Positions 1 to 9,990 are shown, numbered from the stretch's first letter. The stretch is DNA of 64,000 nucleotides from Ostrinia nubilalis (GCF_963855985.1 NC_087118.1:8861001-8925000); one strand, 5' to 3'. Notes: generated from the sequence alone by a model not told the origin. A program made the numbers and translations.

Positions 1-365
1 GTTATTGCTTCGTGACTTCGGATACGTTTCACCACGCACCGTATCGACGCCGTCCTTCGACAAAGACGAGTCAACGATCCACCCACCGAACTTCAGTGTG
101 CAACGACTGGAGATACCGTCTACCGGAGTGCCACCGTATACAGTCCTACAGTCTACAGTCCACCGCATCATCGTTTTCACCGCGTTCGTCGACAGCCCAC
201 TCCGTGTACCTACTCCGCTCCGATTACCCGGTCTTCGTAACCGTTCCGTATATTTTTGTGACCGGATAAATAAACAGTCCTGCACAAAACTTTTCAAAAA
301 TATCGCTTAATATCAAAACATCACTCTTTACATACAAATCCGTATATTCTCCGAGATTATTTATA
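1..365. other. Unassigned sequence, possibly an LTR-type tail
   Basis: No protein match is recognised. The first 290 bases are richer in GC than what follows and contain an AATAAA polyadenylation-type signal at 269-274, so this could be the R/U5 end of an LTR or the 3' end of another retroelement. No partner copy lies in the window, so the class stays open. The polymerase relic to the right breaks off at about 366, which suggests that a junction lies near here. Confidence 0.25.
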
Positions 366-965
366 TTAAAACAGCGCCAAACATTTTTTTGCATGATAAT
401 AATCCGATTGGCTTAGAGCCTCATCAGTGAGATGATTATAAAACTTTTCTATTGAGGGCAAGTTCTTTTCTTCGTAAACCTGCCAGTTTGACAAGTAACT
501 GTACGGGTATACACCTTTTCGACTTAGCAATGTCAATTGACTTTCATTGTCACAATGTGCGCGCAAATTTATGAAATCGTTTTGCTGTAGATTTTTAGCT
601 AATTGTTCTAAACTTGTACCCAAAAATTTAAATGAGTCAACAAAACGCACAGCAACAAAGTTAGTAGGTAGTGTTGACTTGGTAAAAGAAATATAATTTT
701 CCTTATTTTTAGGAATAACTTTTATTTCTCCAGGAAAACTACTTAGTTCGCGAATAAACAAATGACAGTCATAACCTGATAAGTTATGAAAAAATACCGG
801 GATAAATTTAGGAATCCTAAATTTAAGATTACAGGACGAATGAGCAGCACCGCGATATTTACCGGTAAAGTGATAATGATCCCGTACTTTGATGGTTACG
901 CGAATTATCATAATTACAAACAATGTAATAAGCAAACGCTGCTGGCACATGTTTTTGTACCTTCG
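366..965 (-). pseudogene. Polinton/Maverick-type DNA polymerase B, central fragment
   Basis: This is part of a protein-primed family B DNA polymerase of the Polinton/Maverick (adintovirus-like) kind, which would replicate the element's own DNA. The block VRDHYHFTGKYRGAAHSSCN followed by IPVFFHNLSGYDCHLF (about 700-880) is a strongly conserved signature of this polymerase near its exonuclease motifs. A second stretch ending at 965 (QKHVPAAFAYY) is in another frame. The segment normally lying between the two, which includes a CxxC zinc pair, is missing, so there is an internal deletion with a frame change. The copy also stops at 366, well before the polymerase palm motifs. It continues the fragment at 7380-8559. 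Clearly dead. Confidence 0.8.
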
Positions 966-1131
966 CAGTGTCAGGCCTGGCTCACTCCGCGCGGTACATC
1001 CGATAATTACCTACAGCGAAGCGCCCCGCCGCGCCGGTGGGTATTATATCAGTCGAGTGTCACGCGCGCGCCCGTCAGGACGCTGGCGTGAGTTGTAGTA
1101 CCTAATTCTATGATCGAAGTATTATTTAAAA

Positions 1132-1235
1132 ATGGACATAAAGAGAAAGAAATATTGTGCGGCGTTCGGGTGTTTAAATTCGAAAAGAAATCTACCGGAT
1201 TTATCTTTTTTTTCGCTTCCCAAAGATGCTGAAAG
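1132..1235 (+). CDS. THAP-type zinc-finger first exon (partial)
   Basis: An ATG at 1132 opens a 34-codon frame that begins MDIKRKKYCAAFGC and continues SFFSLPKDAER. The spacing C-x4-C followed by a conserved SFF-x-LPKD is the start of a THAP DNA-binding finger; the distal C and H would lie in the next exon. The frame ends at a good splice donor, GTATGT at 1236-1241, in phase 2. THAP domains occur in P-element transposases and in host proteins derived from them. No second exon is visible before the Jockey insertion at 1484, so the gene appears truncated or split. A host THAP gene is the alternative to a transposase. Confidence 0.55.
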
Positions 1236-1805
1236 GTATGTTGGCTATGTAGGTAATCAATAATAAAATTCTTAGGATAGTATAGAATTCTTCTTTTTTC
1301 TGTAATAGTATGTTTAATTTATCTGTCTTATGTTAAAATAGGTATGAATGAAGACATTGTAATAAAACAAGTTTTTTTAATCCTAATTAGGTTATTTGAA
1401 ATGTTATTTTTACAAAGGTAAAATAACAGTAATCCTTACTTACCTACATACGTACCTCATTACAAATAAGTAGATTAATTATTTTTTCACTAGACGATCG
1501 ATCACAGGTCTTTGACCTTCTTGGCCGGTTCGGGCGTCGAGCTTGTGCTCATGGCCCGTGCTGCATCTCGACTGGCTACTGCCAGTCGGTGGTTTTGGCG
1601 TCGCTTTGGCGACGGACTGCCTGGGCTTCTACCTGGCACCACTGTCCCGCCCTCGGCGCGGTACCAGCCCACCGGGTGAGTCGACGTTGGTCGAGGCCCA
1701 GTGAACGACCAGCGAGCGGGCGGTTCCTGGACCCTGGCATCCAGGAACCGCTCGCTAGCTTTCAGGCAGTCACATAATGTTCTGTTGTTGGTTTTGGTTT
1801 TTTCA

Positions 1806-3025
1806 TTAGTGCGGGCGTTGGGCCGACACTATTTTGAAGCGGGGCTTCGGAGCTGTGACAGCTGGTGCTGTGACTGCTGGTGCTGTGGCGGCTGGTGCGG
1901 AGACGGGTCTCGCAGGCGCCGCAGGCTGGGTGGTGTCGGCGTCCTCTGCTCCTGGCAGCAGGAGGTCCCGGGGGAGGGGGCGGTTGCCCGGGGGGCGGGC
2001 TGGTGTAGGCGCGATGTTGTGGAGATGGCAGTGGGGGCCGTTGTCCGCGCGGTCATACATGACCCGCGCCAGGCGCGTGATGAATTCCTCCACTGTCTCC
2101 ACGTTGATGTCCCGGGCAATGACGTCATTGCGGACGTATCGCCCCGCCCCGGTGATGACGCGGAGGGACACGTTCTGCTGCGCCTGGATCTTCTCCTTGT
2201 TGGTTCGGGAGATGAGGGGGTACCACGCTGGGGCCGCGTAGGTGAGGCGCGACCGGACATACGTCTTGTAGACCATCAGTTTGGTCCTCAAGGGGAGCCG
2301 CGAGCTGAGCACCGGGCGCAGAATGGCTCGCGCGATTTGGGCCTGGCGAACCACATGGGTCACCTGTGGCCCCATGCGCAGCGAGCGGTCGATGCGGCAC
2401 CCGAGGTAGGTCACTGTGGTCTCCCAAGCGATGCCCTGGTCACGTAGCGTGAGGTGTGGCGGTGGTTTCCCCGCCCCGAACGCTATGGCGGCGGTCTTGC
2501 CCACATTGACCGCGATTCGCCAGCGGTCTAGCCAGGGGGGCAGCAGGTTGAGAAGGCGCTGCATCCTCGCAGTCGCCACGAGGGTGGGGATGTCGTTTGT
2601 GTAAGTGGCGTATAGCGTCGGCGACAGACAGCTGCCTTGTGGAACGCCTGCCCTGATGCTGCGCGGCTGGGAGGCCTCTCCCTCCACGACCACGGTGAAC
2701 GTGCGGTCGCGGAGGAACGAGGCGATCAGGTGCACCAGCGCAGGAGGGAGCAGCGGCTTGAGCTTGTACAGCAGGCCGACATGCCAGACCCGGTCGAAGG
2801 CCTTCTCGACGTCGAGGAACACCCCGACGGAGCGGTGGCCCTGGTTCTTCTCGTCGGCCAGCATGTGCAACACCCTTACCAGCTGCAGTGTGGTGGAGTG
2901 GCCGCTGCGGAATCCGAATTGCTCGTCTCTCAACGGGACGAGCGGGCGGACTCGGCGCAGCAGCAGGCGTTCGAAGAGTTTCGCTAGGTGGGACAGCAGC
3001 GTTATCGGCCTGTAGCTGGCCGGGC
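1806..3025 (-). pseudogene. Jockey-1 ORF2, RT C-terminal part with catalytic deletion
   Basis: This continues ORF2 after the hAT insertion. It keeps FGFRSGHSTTLQL, RT motif A (FLDVEKAFDRVWH) and motif B (GVPQGSCLSPTLYATYTNDIP). Compared with the copy at 29201-29310, 30 codons are missing exactly in frame at 2579/2580, between NDIPTL and VATARMQRLL. The lost part includes the LALFADDSAF catalytic motif. The reading frame stays open to the normal C-terminus at 1806, so the product would be an RT without catalytic aspartates. An ordinary internal deletion is likely. Confidence 0.85.
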
Positions 3026-3033
3026 TTCGGCGG

Positions 3034-4955
3034 CAGTGGCGTAGCGTGGCTTTTCGCCGCCCGGGGCCGTCCGGAAATCCGCCGCCCTTTATTTTAATTA
3101 TAAATATTTTAAAGTTTAAATATTATATTGAATGGACTTCAGGTACACTATTCACCTTACTTATTGAAAGTCAAAATAAACTACCACGCACTGCTTCAGA
3201 AGGAAAATACATTAAAGAGAAGCAATTGCTTGAAACCCACAGGAAGTTTGATTTTCTTAAATAGCTCAGCTTTATTATGTAACACTAGGTGTATAACAAT
3301 AAACAATAATAACAAGTATTAAAGTATTTATTTGTCAATTGAGAGTTATTATCTTAAATTATATACAGTGTGAGTCACGTTAAAGTGTACATATGAAAAT
3401 AGATTAAACTAGACCTATTTTTATCGACAAAAAAGAGGTCGAAATTTTATTTTTATTTTTTATTGAATTTTTTTCTTCCAATTACTTATTGTAAAGAAAA
3501 GGTAATAACTTTTAAACTAAGCGACATATCCTGATAAAATAAAAACAGTAATAATGCTAAATAACAGGCGATACTAAAAAAAATACATAAAATACACAAA
3601 AAATGCCAACAAATAATAAAAAATGATATTTTTTTGAAAAAAATCTGCGTTTAAATTCGTGTTTTTTTTGGTTATTTGATAAATTTCTCCAAAAAATGCC
3701 CCTATAACAGGTGGTTTTTATTACTTTGTATTATTCTCTATCGTATTATCTTTGTAAAACCAAAAATCGCATGTCTCTATCCCTATCACAACATTTGCTA
3801 TGATCGTTTGAACAAAGGCCTGCCACAACATTATTCTCCGCTACAGGTAGAGACAATTTTAATTTTAACTAAAATGCTTATTTTACTTCGAAATCTTTTG
3901 TTTTTATTTGAAATCTAACTTGTCTTTATCAAAATTACATATCTAGAGCCATTTTCAGTTTCGTTGTTAACGAAGAGATCAAACGATCATTGCAAACGTT
4001 GTGATAGGGATAGAGACATGCGATTTTTGGTTTTACGAAGGTAATACGATAGAAAATAATACAAAGTAATAAAAAACACCGGTTATAGGGGCATTTTTTG
4101 GAGAAATTGATCAAATAACCAAAAAAAACACGAATTTAAAAGCAGTTTTTTTTTCAAAAAGTCTCATTTTTTATTATTTGTTGGCCTTCTTTGTGTAATT
4201 TATGTATTTTTTTAGTATTGCCTGTTATTTAGCATTATTACTGTTTTTATTTTATCAGGATATATTGCTTAGTTTAAAAGTTATTACGTTTTCTTTACAA
4301 TAAGTAATTGGAAGAAAAAAAATTATATGAAAGATTAAAAAAAAATCTCTAAAATTTTTTGACCTCTTTTTTGTAAAATAGCTCGTTTCATCTATTTTCT
4401 TGATGTACACTTTAACGTGACTCACACTGTATAGTGCTCATTGAACTTAGAAGGAATAACATATGTGCTTAATATTATTAAGGGTTGTACCCTAGCTAAC
4501 CAGCGCCACCATATTTTTTCTTGATTACTTTTGTTATAGACCGAAATTAAAAAAGTGGTTTGAAAAATGTATAATATGTATCGAAGCTATTTTTTAAAAT
4601 AATTTGTTTGAATTCATTAGATATTTGCAGCAAGTTACAGATTTAATTACTGCTAAAAGTTACCATTTTAGCTAATTTTGAATTTCGAACATGCAAAATA
4701 TAATAAATACACGGTTCAGGCCGATTTTCTTCTAATAGGGTCTGTAAAGCACTCATTTTCTGGGCGCACTGATCTATATTGAGTCCCTCTGTTTGCAAAT
4801 ATCGTTTCGCTTTATCGGTACGTAACATATTACGACGCGATTTGGAATAACTTTTTTTTTCTTGTTCATGCAATGTTTTTTTTCTTATCCGCCGCCCCCT
4901 TTCATATGCCGCCCGGGGCCATGGCCCCCCCTGCCCCCCCCAAGCTACGCCACTG
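3034..4955. mobile_element. hAT-type DNA transposon (non-autonomous)
   Basis: Termini are CAGTGGCGTAGC at 3034 and its complement at 4944-4955, flanked by the 8-bp duplication TTCGGCGG (3026-3033 and 4956-4963). CAG-starting termini with 8-bp duplications are diagnostic of hAT. Subtracting the insert restores Jockey ORF2. The ends are GC-rich (GCCGCCCGGGGCC on both sides) while the body is AT-rich. A minus-strand frame around 4643-4890 could be a transposase scrap, but I cannot assign it. The element is itself interrupted by a palindromic element at 3366-4429, so its own length is about 860 bp. Confidence 0.88.
3366..4429. mobile_element. Palindromic Tc1/mariner-like element, alpha family copy 1
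   Basis: Starts CAGTGTGAGTCACGTTAAAG and ends with its complement; TA at 3364-3365 is repeated at 4430-4431. The two arms, roughly 430-450 bp each, are near mirror images around a spacer of about 200 bp near 3820-4000, so the single strand would fold into one long hairpin. A second copy of the same family is at 51844-52947. The TA duplication and CAG-type ends fit the Tc1/mariner group. No transposase is encoded, and open frames inside are translations of the repeat arms. Confidence 0.8.
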
Positions 4956-4963
4956 TTCGGCGG

Positions 4964-6486
4964 TCTTTGCCAGGCTTGGGCAGCGTGATGACGCTGCCGG
5001 TTTTCCACGCCCGGGGAAAGTGGCTGGTGCGCAGGATGCCGTTGAAGATGCGCGTCAGCGTCACCATTGCTCTCCCAGGCAGGTTGGTGATGGCCGCGGA
5101 GGAGATGTTGTCTGGGCCGGGAGCCTTGCGCTTGTTCAGCCTCAGCGCAGACTTGCGGAGCTCAGCGGGGGAGATGAAGTCGTCCCCGCCGAGCGGAGGC
5201 GGCGGTGAGGACAGCATCTCCTCGACGCAGCGCCGCACGTGGTCGTGGTGGGCGGTCGTGTCCGCGTCGGTGGCGGCGGGGTGCGGGGTGAACTGCACCT
5301 CCAGGTGGTCCGCCAGTAGGCGGGCGCGGTCTGCCGCCGCGTAGTGGCGGGCGCCGGTGGCGTCCACCAGCGGGCAGGTTGATGTGGGCGGCCTGGAGAG
5401 CTGTCTGTTCAGCTTGAAGAGGTCAGCGGTGCTATCTGTTACACGGTCTATGTGCTTCTCCCAGCTAGCACCGCGCCATTCCTTCACCGCTGCAGACACC
5501 TCGAATGTGAGGCGGTTGAGTTCCGCCTTGATTCTGGGGCAGCGAGTTGTTGCCCACAGGCGTCTGAGGTTGCGTTTCTTGCGCAGGTCCTTGGTGATGT
5601 TGGCGGGAAAATCGTCCCGCCGGTTGCTGGCCCTCGTGCAGACGGTGGTTGCCGCTTCTTTGGCTGCCAGCACGCGCGAGGTGAAGTGCTCGACCGCTGC
5701 CTCCACTTCCTCAGCGTTAGAGAGGCGGCCCTCGAGAGTCAGGTTGGCCAGTTCCGCCTTAAAGGTCGCCCAGTTGACCTTGGCGGGTGGTTTGCGGGGG
5801 TTTATGGCGTCCGGGCGGGGCGCCAGCGTGACGAGGATCGGCAGGTGCTGCGTGTCCAGGTCATATAGCGCCTCGACTTCGATTGGCCAGGGCACGTTGT
5901 GGGACAAGGCTATGTCCAGCACATCGGCTTTCCGGGCCTCGTCGGAGGGTATGTTGGTGGGGGCCTGTGGTCCGTGGGTGGTTATGTTTCCCCTCTCGCA
6001 TATCTCCAGCAGTCGAACGCCCGCAGGGGTCGCCATGCGCGATCCCCATACGGGGTGTTTGGCGTTGAGATCGCCGACCAGGATGGTGGGTGTTGAGCCG
6101 GAGAGTGCGGAGAGGAAGTCGTTCTCCACTACTTGAGCTTTGGGGGGGCGGTATGCTGCATACAGGCGCAGCTCCTCGCCTCCCGCGTGAATCGCTACTC
6201 CTACCGTTCTGGTGGAGGAGTAGGATAGGAGCTCGAGCTCCTCGTGCACGATGTCGCGCCGGACGAGTGCTGCAACTCCTCGGTAGGGTCGACCCTGGTC
6301 CGAGATCTCGTCGCGGCGGTACACGAAGTAGTTCGGGACCTTGAGTGAGTACGCTGGGGTTAGGATGGTCTCGCCCAGGAGGATTACGTGCAGGTCCTGC
6401 GACTGGGCGAGAAGACGGAGCTCCTGTGTCCTGTTTCTGATGCCCCTCGGGTTCCAGTACAGGACACGTAGGCCGTCTAGTGGCAT
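4964..6486 (-). pseudogene. Jockey-1 ORF2, endonuclease and N-terminal RT region
   Basis: This part encodes the apurinic-like endonuclease (EEP) that nicks the target, followed by the start of the reverse transcriptase. The chosen start is the ATG at 6486-6484 just before PLDGLRVLYWNPRG. EEP motifs seen are ILLGETIL, the VGDLNAKHPVWG active-site block and DVLDIAL. Further on KAPGPDNISS marks RT region 0/1. The frame is open to the hAT insertion at 4963, inside the KPGKDRR block just upstream of the conserved SYRP motif. Differences from the full-length copy are few (for example KAQVVEN for KSQVVES). Confidence 0.85.
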
Positions 6487-7174
6487 GGATGGTGCGGTTG
6501 GTACGGGGCCTCCATTCCTTGGATCGTTGCCTCCCTCACGTCTCCTCCGTTCACCAGGGCTGCTAGGAGGGACATTATGACCCTCTGGTTCTGGATCATC
6601 ATGTGTAGGAGGGGGGCAAGGGAGTTTGGGTGCTCCGCACCTGAGGCCTGTGAAGGCGGCGCTGACGGCCATTGTTGGGCCGAAGTTGGGAAGGGAGACG
6701 GCGCACACGGGCGCGCTTGCGTCCTGGGGTCGTGCGCTCGTGTCGGGCGCAGGTGCGTGGGTGCCCGCCAGCTGGGCGGGGGGCCTCCAGAGGGCCGAGA
6801 GGTGCTGCTGGCGGTTGCCGTAGGAGGCACCGCATCTGCAGCATTATGGGTCTGCTCCAGGGGAGGCTGCTGCGAGGCAGCAGGCGGGTTTGGTGCCAGT
6901 GCTGGTGGCCTTGGCTTCTGGGCCCCTTGGAGCAGGGGTGGCTGTTGAGCCGGTGCGGGCGCGTGCTCGCCTTCTCCGTGCCCCTTTTTGGGGGGCTGGG
7001 TAGTAGATTGGCGGCGCTTCCTTTTACGCCTGCCCTTCCTATTATTGCGCCTCTTGGGTTGGGGCGGGAGTTGGGCTGTGCGGTCCGTGGGGCCGTTCGC
7101 CGGGGGGGCCAGCGTCCCGTAGTGGGGCGTCGGCAGTTGGTGGGTGTCGTGCGGTTGTTGGGGAGGGCGGAGTG
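6477..7174 (-). pseudogene. Jockey-1 ORF1 (Gag), C-terminal part only
   Basis: This is the C-terminal 230 or so residues of the nucleic-acid-binding ORF1 protein. The remnant is rich in proline, glutamine and arginine and contains a basic patch (KRRNNRKGRRKRKRRQ). The CCHC zinc knuckles seen in the full-length relative lie in the missing 5' part. Its stop codon TAG at 6479-6477 overlaps the ORF2 start in the string ATGCCACTAG, a stop-start overlap that suits termination-reinitiation. The protein differs strongly from ORF1 of the 24471-30370 copy even though ORF2 is nearly identical. Confidence 0.75.
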
Positions 7175-7379
7175 TTTTCACTAGACAGCAACCCTAACAG
7201 CGTAAGAAGAGTTCAGAGGCACGCGATAGAAAGAGACAAAACTTGTAGGTGAATAAAATTGTAGGTACGTAGTGCTGTGCGAGCTGAATTCCACTGTATC
7301 GCGTCGTAGCAAGACTTGCATTTATTTAAATCGTCTTGCGGAGTAATCCTTCTGTACCTGTACTATTACTTATTCTGTG

Positions 7380-8559
7380 GCAGTGTATGCGCCTGTACTT
7401 TCGGAGCAAGGCTCTAATATGGTCTCAAAGTCTGCGTAGATGATGAATGGCACATCCTGCATGCAATGATAATTTTTAAATTGCATCGTAGTACCACTTT
7501 CAGGCAATAACGTGACCACTCCACCACACACATGGTCATCATGATCTCGTTTTGATTTAAAAAATAACAAACATTCGTCACAAAAATGTAATTTCCCATG
7601 ATGCTTCGTAACTTGATTTCGAACCAACTTTGTTAAATCCTTTATAAGACAAAAATGGGATTTGGAGTCCTTTTCTAACAGAAGCATATTAACATGGTGT
7701 TTTTTTCGTAACAACGTTTTATATAACGGACCGATAATATTTTGTTTCTCGTCTATCCCATACACATTGATGCTGATATCATTATTATTTATTTTAAAAG
7801 TTTTTATATCTTTTAATGAAACTGGAAAATGCATATTATCAACATTCAAGACATCAGTGAAGTATGGATATGATGATACTCGGTTAGGATTTTTTACATC
7901 AGGATATAAAGCGCTCATTACCGTCCAGGCAAAACAGTATTCATCACTGTTTCTAACATTTAGACAAGCTTTTTTAACTTTGATTTTTTTTTTGGCAAAT
8001 CTATATAACTAGAACCACCTAATGGTGAATATTTGTTAATATTAGTTTCAATATAAAGAATATCTAAAAGGGACCAACCACTTCCTTTTTCTTGGAACTC
8101 ATCTATCTTTTTACAGATTACTTGAGAAACGATTTCTAATAAATCATCGAACGTGTAATTTTGAAAGATAGGAATATTTTCTGTTGCAAATGATTTGATT
8201 TCCATTGAATCATCTCTGGGCAAAATAACTTTAACAAATAATTCAAAGTTTACTTTCACACTGATGTGGGAAGCAATAGCGGAATCAAGTACTTTGCGCA
8301 GTCTAGACGAAATAGAATGCATGAAGTGCAATGGTGACGTTATTGCCAACTCTTCACCATTAGGCGCACGCTCGCGTTCGGCACTGATGCGATATGATAC
8401 AATGCGGCCTTTAAAAGCTGAATTAACTGTCTCAACTCCAACATCATAATACATTACAGTATTATTCTTATGGACATTACTGCGCAAGTGCCCTGGAAAT
8501 GCTTTTCTGAGTATGGATTTCTGACACACTGAGCAGAAAATCGTTTTAAAATTTGTCAT
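7380..8559 (-). pseudogene. Polinton-type DNA polymerase B, N-terminal part
   Basis: This is the N-terminal section of the same polymerase as 366-965. It opens at 8559 with a C2H2-like finger (FCSVCQKSILRKAFPGHLR), continues through a linker to SGWSLLDILYIETNINKYSP, then LPKK, then FPVSLKDIKTF and a second cysteine/histidine finger (FCDECLLFFKSKRDHDDH). It reaches the exonuclease I motif FIIYADFET. The frame changes at the ten-base T run 7983-7992, where a one-base run-length difference would explain the break; both frames are otherwise open. Linear order with 366-965 is interrupted only by the block at 972-7379. Confidence 0.8.
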
Positions 8560-8820
8560 TTTAAGATTTTAGGATAGATGTTAGCGACGTCAAGAATAGT
8601 CAAGATTAATGTTGGCAGCATCATGTCAAATAGTGCAAATTAGCTAATTAATCTGTTTCGTAATTAAGAAAATGTACATGAAATTTTCGCCAAAAAGGCA
8701 ATACCGTAGCGAAAACCATCAGGCTCTCTCGCTTACTCACTCGGTAGGCCTCTTTCTTGCATTGTCTGATCTCTCACTTCCACAAAATAGCTTCTCTTTC
8801 ACACTTTTCTGGAAAATCTG

Positions 8821-8833
8821 GAATGTTCAGGAA
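8821..8833 (+). promoter_or_regulatory. Heat-shock element-like site 1
   Basis: GAATGTTCAGGAA matches the three-unit arrangement GAAnnTTCnnGAA bound by heat-shock factor trimers. Another GAA lies just upstream at 8812. Sequence match only; activity is unproven. Confidence 0.45.
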
Positions 8834-8877
8834 AAAATAGAGAAGAAACGAGACGGAAATATAGGACCTCTCGCTTC

Positions 8878-8890
8878 GAACATTCTAGAG
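8878..8890 (+). promoter_or_regulatory. Heat-shock element-like site 2
   Basis: GAACATTCTAGAG matches GAAnnTTCnnGA(A/G), 45 bases after the first site and preceded by another TTC. Two such sites this close are unlikely by chance in AT-rich DNA. Confidence 0.4.
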
Positions 8891-9048
8891 CGCGAGATAG
8901 CAATATGTTTTGTCCTTGTCTTGCACGGATGGTCCGTTGCGCGAGGCAATACCGTAAAGAGAGCCGTTTAAGGTTTTTTGTCAATAACTTCGCCAATTTT
9001 GGGAATTTTGAGATGAAACTTTTTGTACAATGTAGATAATTTAATTAC

Positions 9049-9114
9049 TTACCATCAGGTGATCCGTTTGCTCGTTTGCCTCCTATCACATAAAAAAAAA
9101 AAAAAAAAAAAAAA
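9049..9114 (+). repeat. LINE/SINE 3' tail with poly(A)
   Basis: CTTACCATCAGGTGATCCG and the next 30 bases, followed by about 24 A, form a retroposon tail. The same tail occurs inverted at 22892-22987. I know this tail as common in lepidopteran retroposons. The start of the parent element is not evident. Confidence 0.6.
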
Positions 9115-9120
9115 CGCATC

Positions 9121-9523
9121 TGTAGAAAATAAGAAACCATTGTAAAACTACCTGCCAGTTGGAGAAAATTAGCAAAAACTGTGGATTTCCCGAAGACAGG
9201 GATAGCAATAGCGTGTGAAAGCGGGAAGGAGATAGCCGCTCCCCATAAATACGGAATGAACCGCTCCAGCTGGCATGTGATGTTGTGTTCAGTTCAGAGA
9301 ACAAGTGCTCCAAGCAACAAGTGATCTGAAGAAGCAAGAACTGAGAAAAGGAAGCGAATAATAAACGCGAGAAGTCTCAGCAAGTGAAATAGTGGTTTTA
9401 TTCCTGCAAGTAGCACCTACTACGCCTGACATAGTAAGGGCAAGCTCTCAGCGGCAGTCATCATCGTCCGGTCAGCGCTCTCGAACACACACAAACGCAT
9501 ACAGTCCACTGCAGTCCACCACA
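9121..9523 (+). repeat. Bel/Pao 5' LTR
   Basis: The end at 9523 (CCACCACA) is set by comparison with the 3' copy ending at 22086 (CCATCACA). The start at TGTAG (9121) is a guess from the usual TG rule, directly after a poly(A) stretch. The LTR holds an ATAAATA box near 9245 and an AATAAA near 9359. Confidence 0.65.
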
Positions 9524-9563
9524 TTTTCCTGGTCCTTCGAGCCGGATTACGGGAATAGCGAAG

Positions 9564-9841
9564 ATGCCTGTCACCAGGTCGGAGAAGCTACGAGGTGCCG
9601 CCGCCGCGGCTAGCGCCGCCGCCGCAGGAAGAATTACGTCGCCGCCGGTTCATGGAGGAAGTACTCCGACGGAAACCACGGATACTTCATCAACGCTGAC
9701 CCCGTATCCCGCCGGGGGCGCGTCCTCACCGCGCATCGCTAGGGACCACGCCGCGCCGGCTGTTAGCACCCGGGTTATGGGAGAGCCCGGCGTGCATTTG
9801 GGAAGAGGGGAACCAGCACCGCGCTCCTACACAGAGGAGAT
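9564..9841 (+). CDS. Bel/Pao Gag, N-terminal part
   Basis: ATG at 9564, 41 bases after the LTR, opens MPVTRSEKLRGAAAAASAAA, an alanine/serine/threonine-rich N-terminus. The frame is open up to the 4-bp target duplication AGAT (9838-9841) of the nested LTR element. Skipping that element, it runs in phase into the long frame from 14890. Gag would coat the element RNA. Apart from the insertion nothing in this part is broken. Confidence 0.8.
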
Positions 9842-9973
9842 TGTAGTGTATGACACACCTCTAATGCAAGGCATATACTTATAAGTTAGCTGTAAGTCAT
9901 TTTAAGGCAGTATTAAACCGATCGTCGACGAATTAACATCTTTTCATTCCATCTCCTTGGTCCCCACATTACA
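9842..9973 (+). repeat. LARD-like element, left LTR
   Basis: Starts TGTAGTGTATGACACACC and ends CCCCACATTACA; identical over 132 bp to 14754-14885. Confidence 0.92.
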
Positions 9974-9990
9974 TGGCGACCCTGCCAGTG
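9974..9990 (+). other. Primer-binding site of the LARD-like element
   Basis: TGGCGACCCTGCCAGTG directly follows the left LTR. TGGCGA plus CCTGCCAG agrees with the complement of an arginine tRNA 3' end as I remember it, with two or three mismatches. Confidence 0.6.

Larger units (their letters stand above)
1496..7174 (-). mobile_element. Jockey-clade LINE 1, 5'-truncated
   Basis: A minus-strand non-LTR retrotransposon flanked by the 12-bp target duplication TTTTCACTAGAC (1484-1495 and 7175-7186). It is about 95 percent identical in ORF2 to the full-length copy at 24471-30370 but begins inside the C-terminal half of ORF1. Order on the minus strand: ORF1 remnant 7174-6477, ORF2 6486-4964, hAT insertion, rest of ORF2 3025-1806, and 3' UTR 1805-1496. 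The 3' end shares the string up to GACCTGTGA with the full-length copy. It is defective through truncation, the hAT insertion and loss of the RT catalytic motif. Confidence 0.92.
972..7379. mobile_element. Block inserted in the polymerase relic, carrying a THAP exon
   Basis: Seven bases, GCAGTGT, occur at 965-971 and again at 7380-7386. Removing everything between them with one copy rejoins the polymerase reading frame, so this block was inserted as a unit. Without the nested Jockey it is only about 700 bp: 972-1483 and 7187-7379. The left part is GC-rich and carries a THAP-finger exon at 1132-1235. A 7 to 8-bp duplication plus a THAP domain would suit a P-element-like transposon (8-bp duplications are known for P and hAT). 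I see no convincing terminal inverted repeat, so the class is inferred. Confidence 0.5.
8560..9048. other. Non-coding stretch with heat-shock-element-like motifs
   Basis: No coding match. The stretch 8690-8970 is GC-richer than its surroundings. It has CTCTCTCG and CTCTCAC pyrimidine runs (GAGA-type on the complement) at about 8723-8780 and two close matches to a three-unit heat-shock element. It sits between the start of the polymerase relic and a retro-tail, so it could be the 5' end of the polymerase-bearing element or the 3' part of a LINE/SINE ending at 9114. Confidence 0.35.

Noticed and set aside
972..1010. Terminal inverted repeat for the THAP-bearing block
   Set aside because: Comparison with the complement of 7340-7379 gives only a few scattered matches; not enough to claim a repeat.
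3676..3918. 80-codon open frame in alpha copy 1, with a similar frame at 52413-52628 in copy 2
   Set aside because: Both frames are translations of the palindrome arm and spacer; they share sequence because the elements are copies. Lys/Ile/Phe-rich text has no family signature.
8672..8971. 99-codon frame at 8672-8971
   Set aside because: No family signature, and it coincides with the heat-shock-motif region; likely chance.
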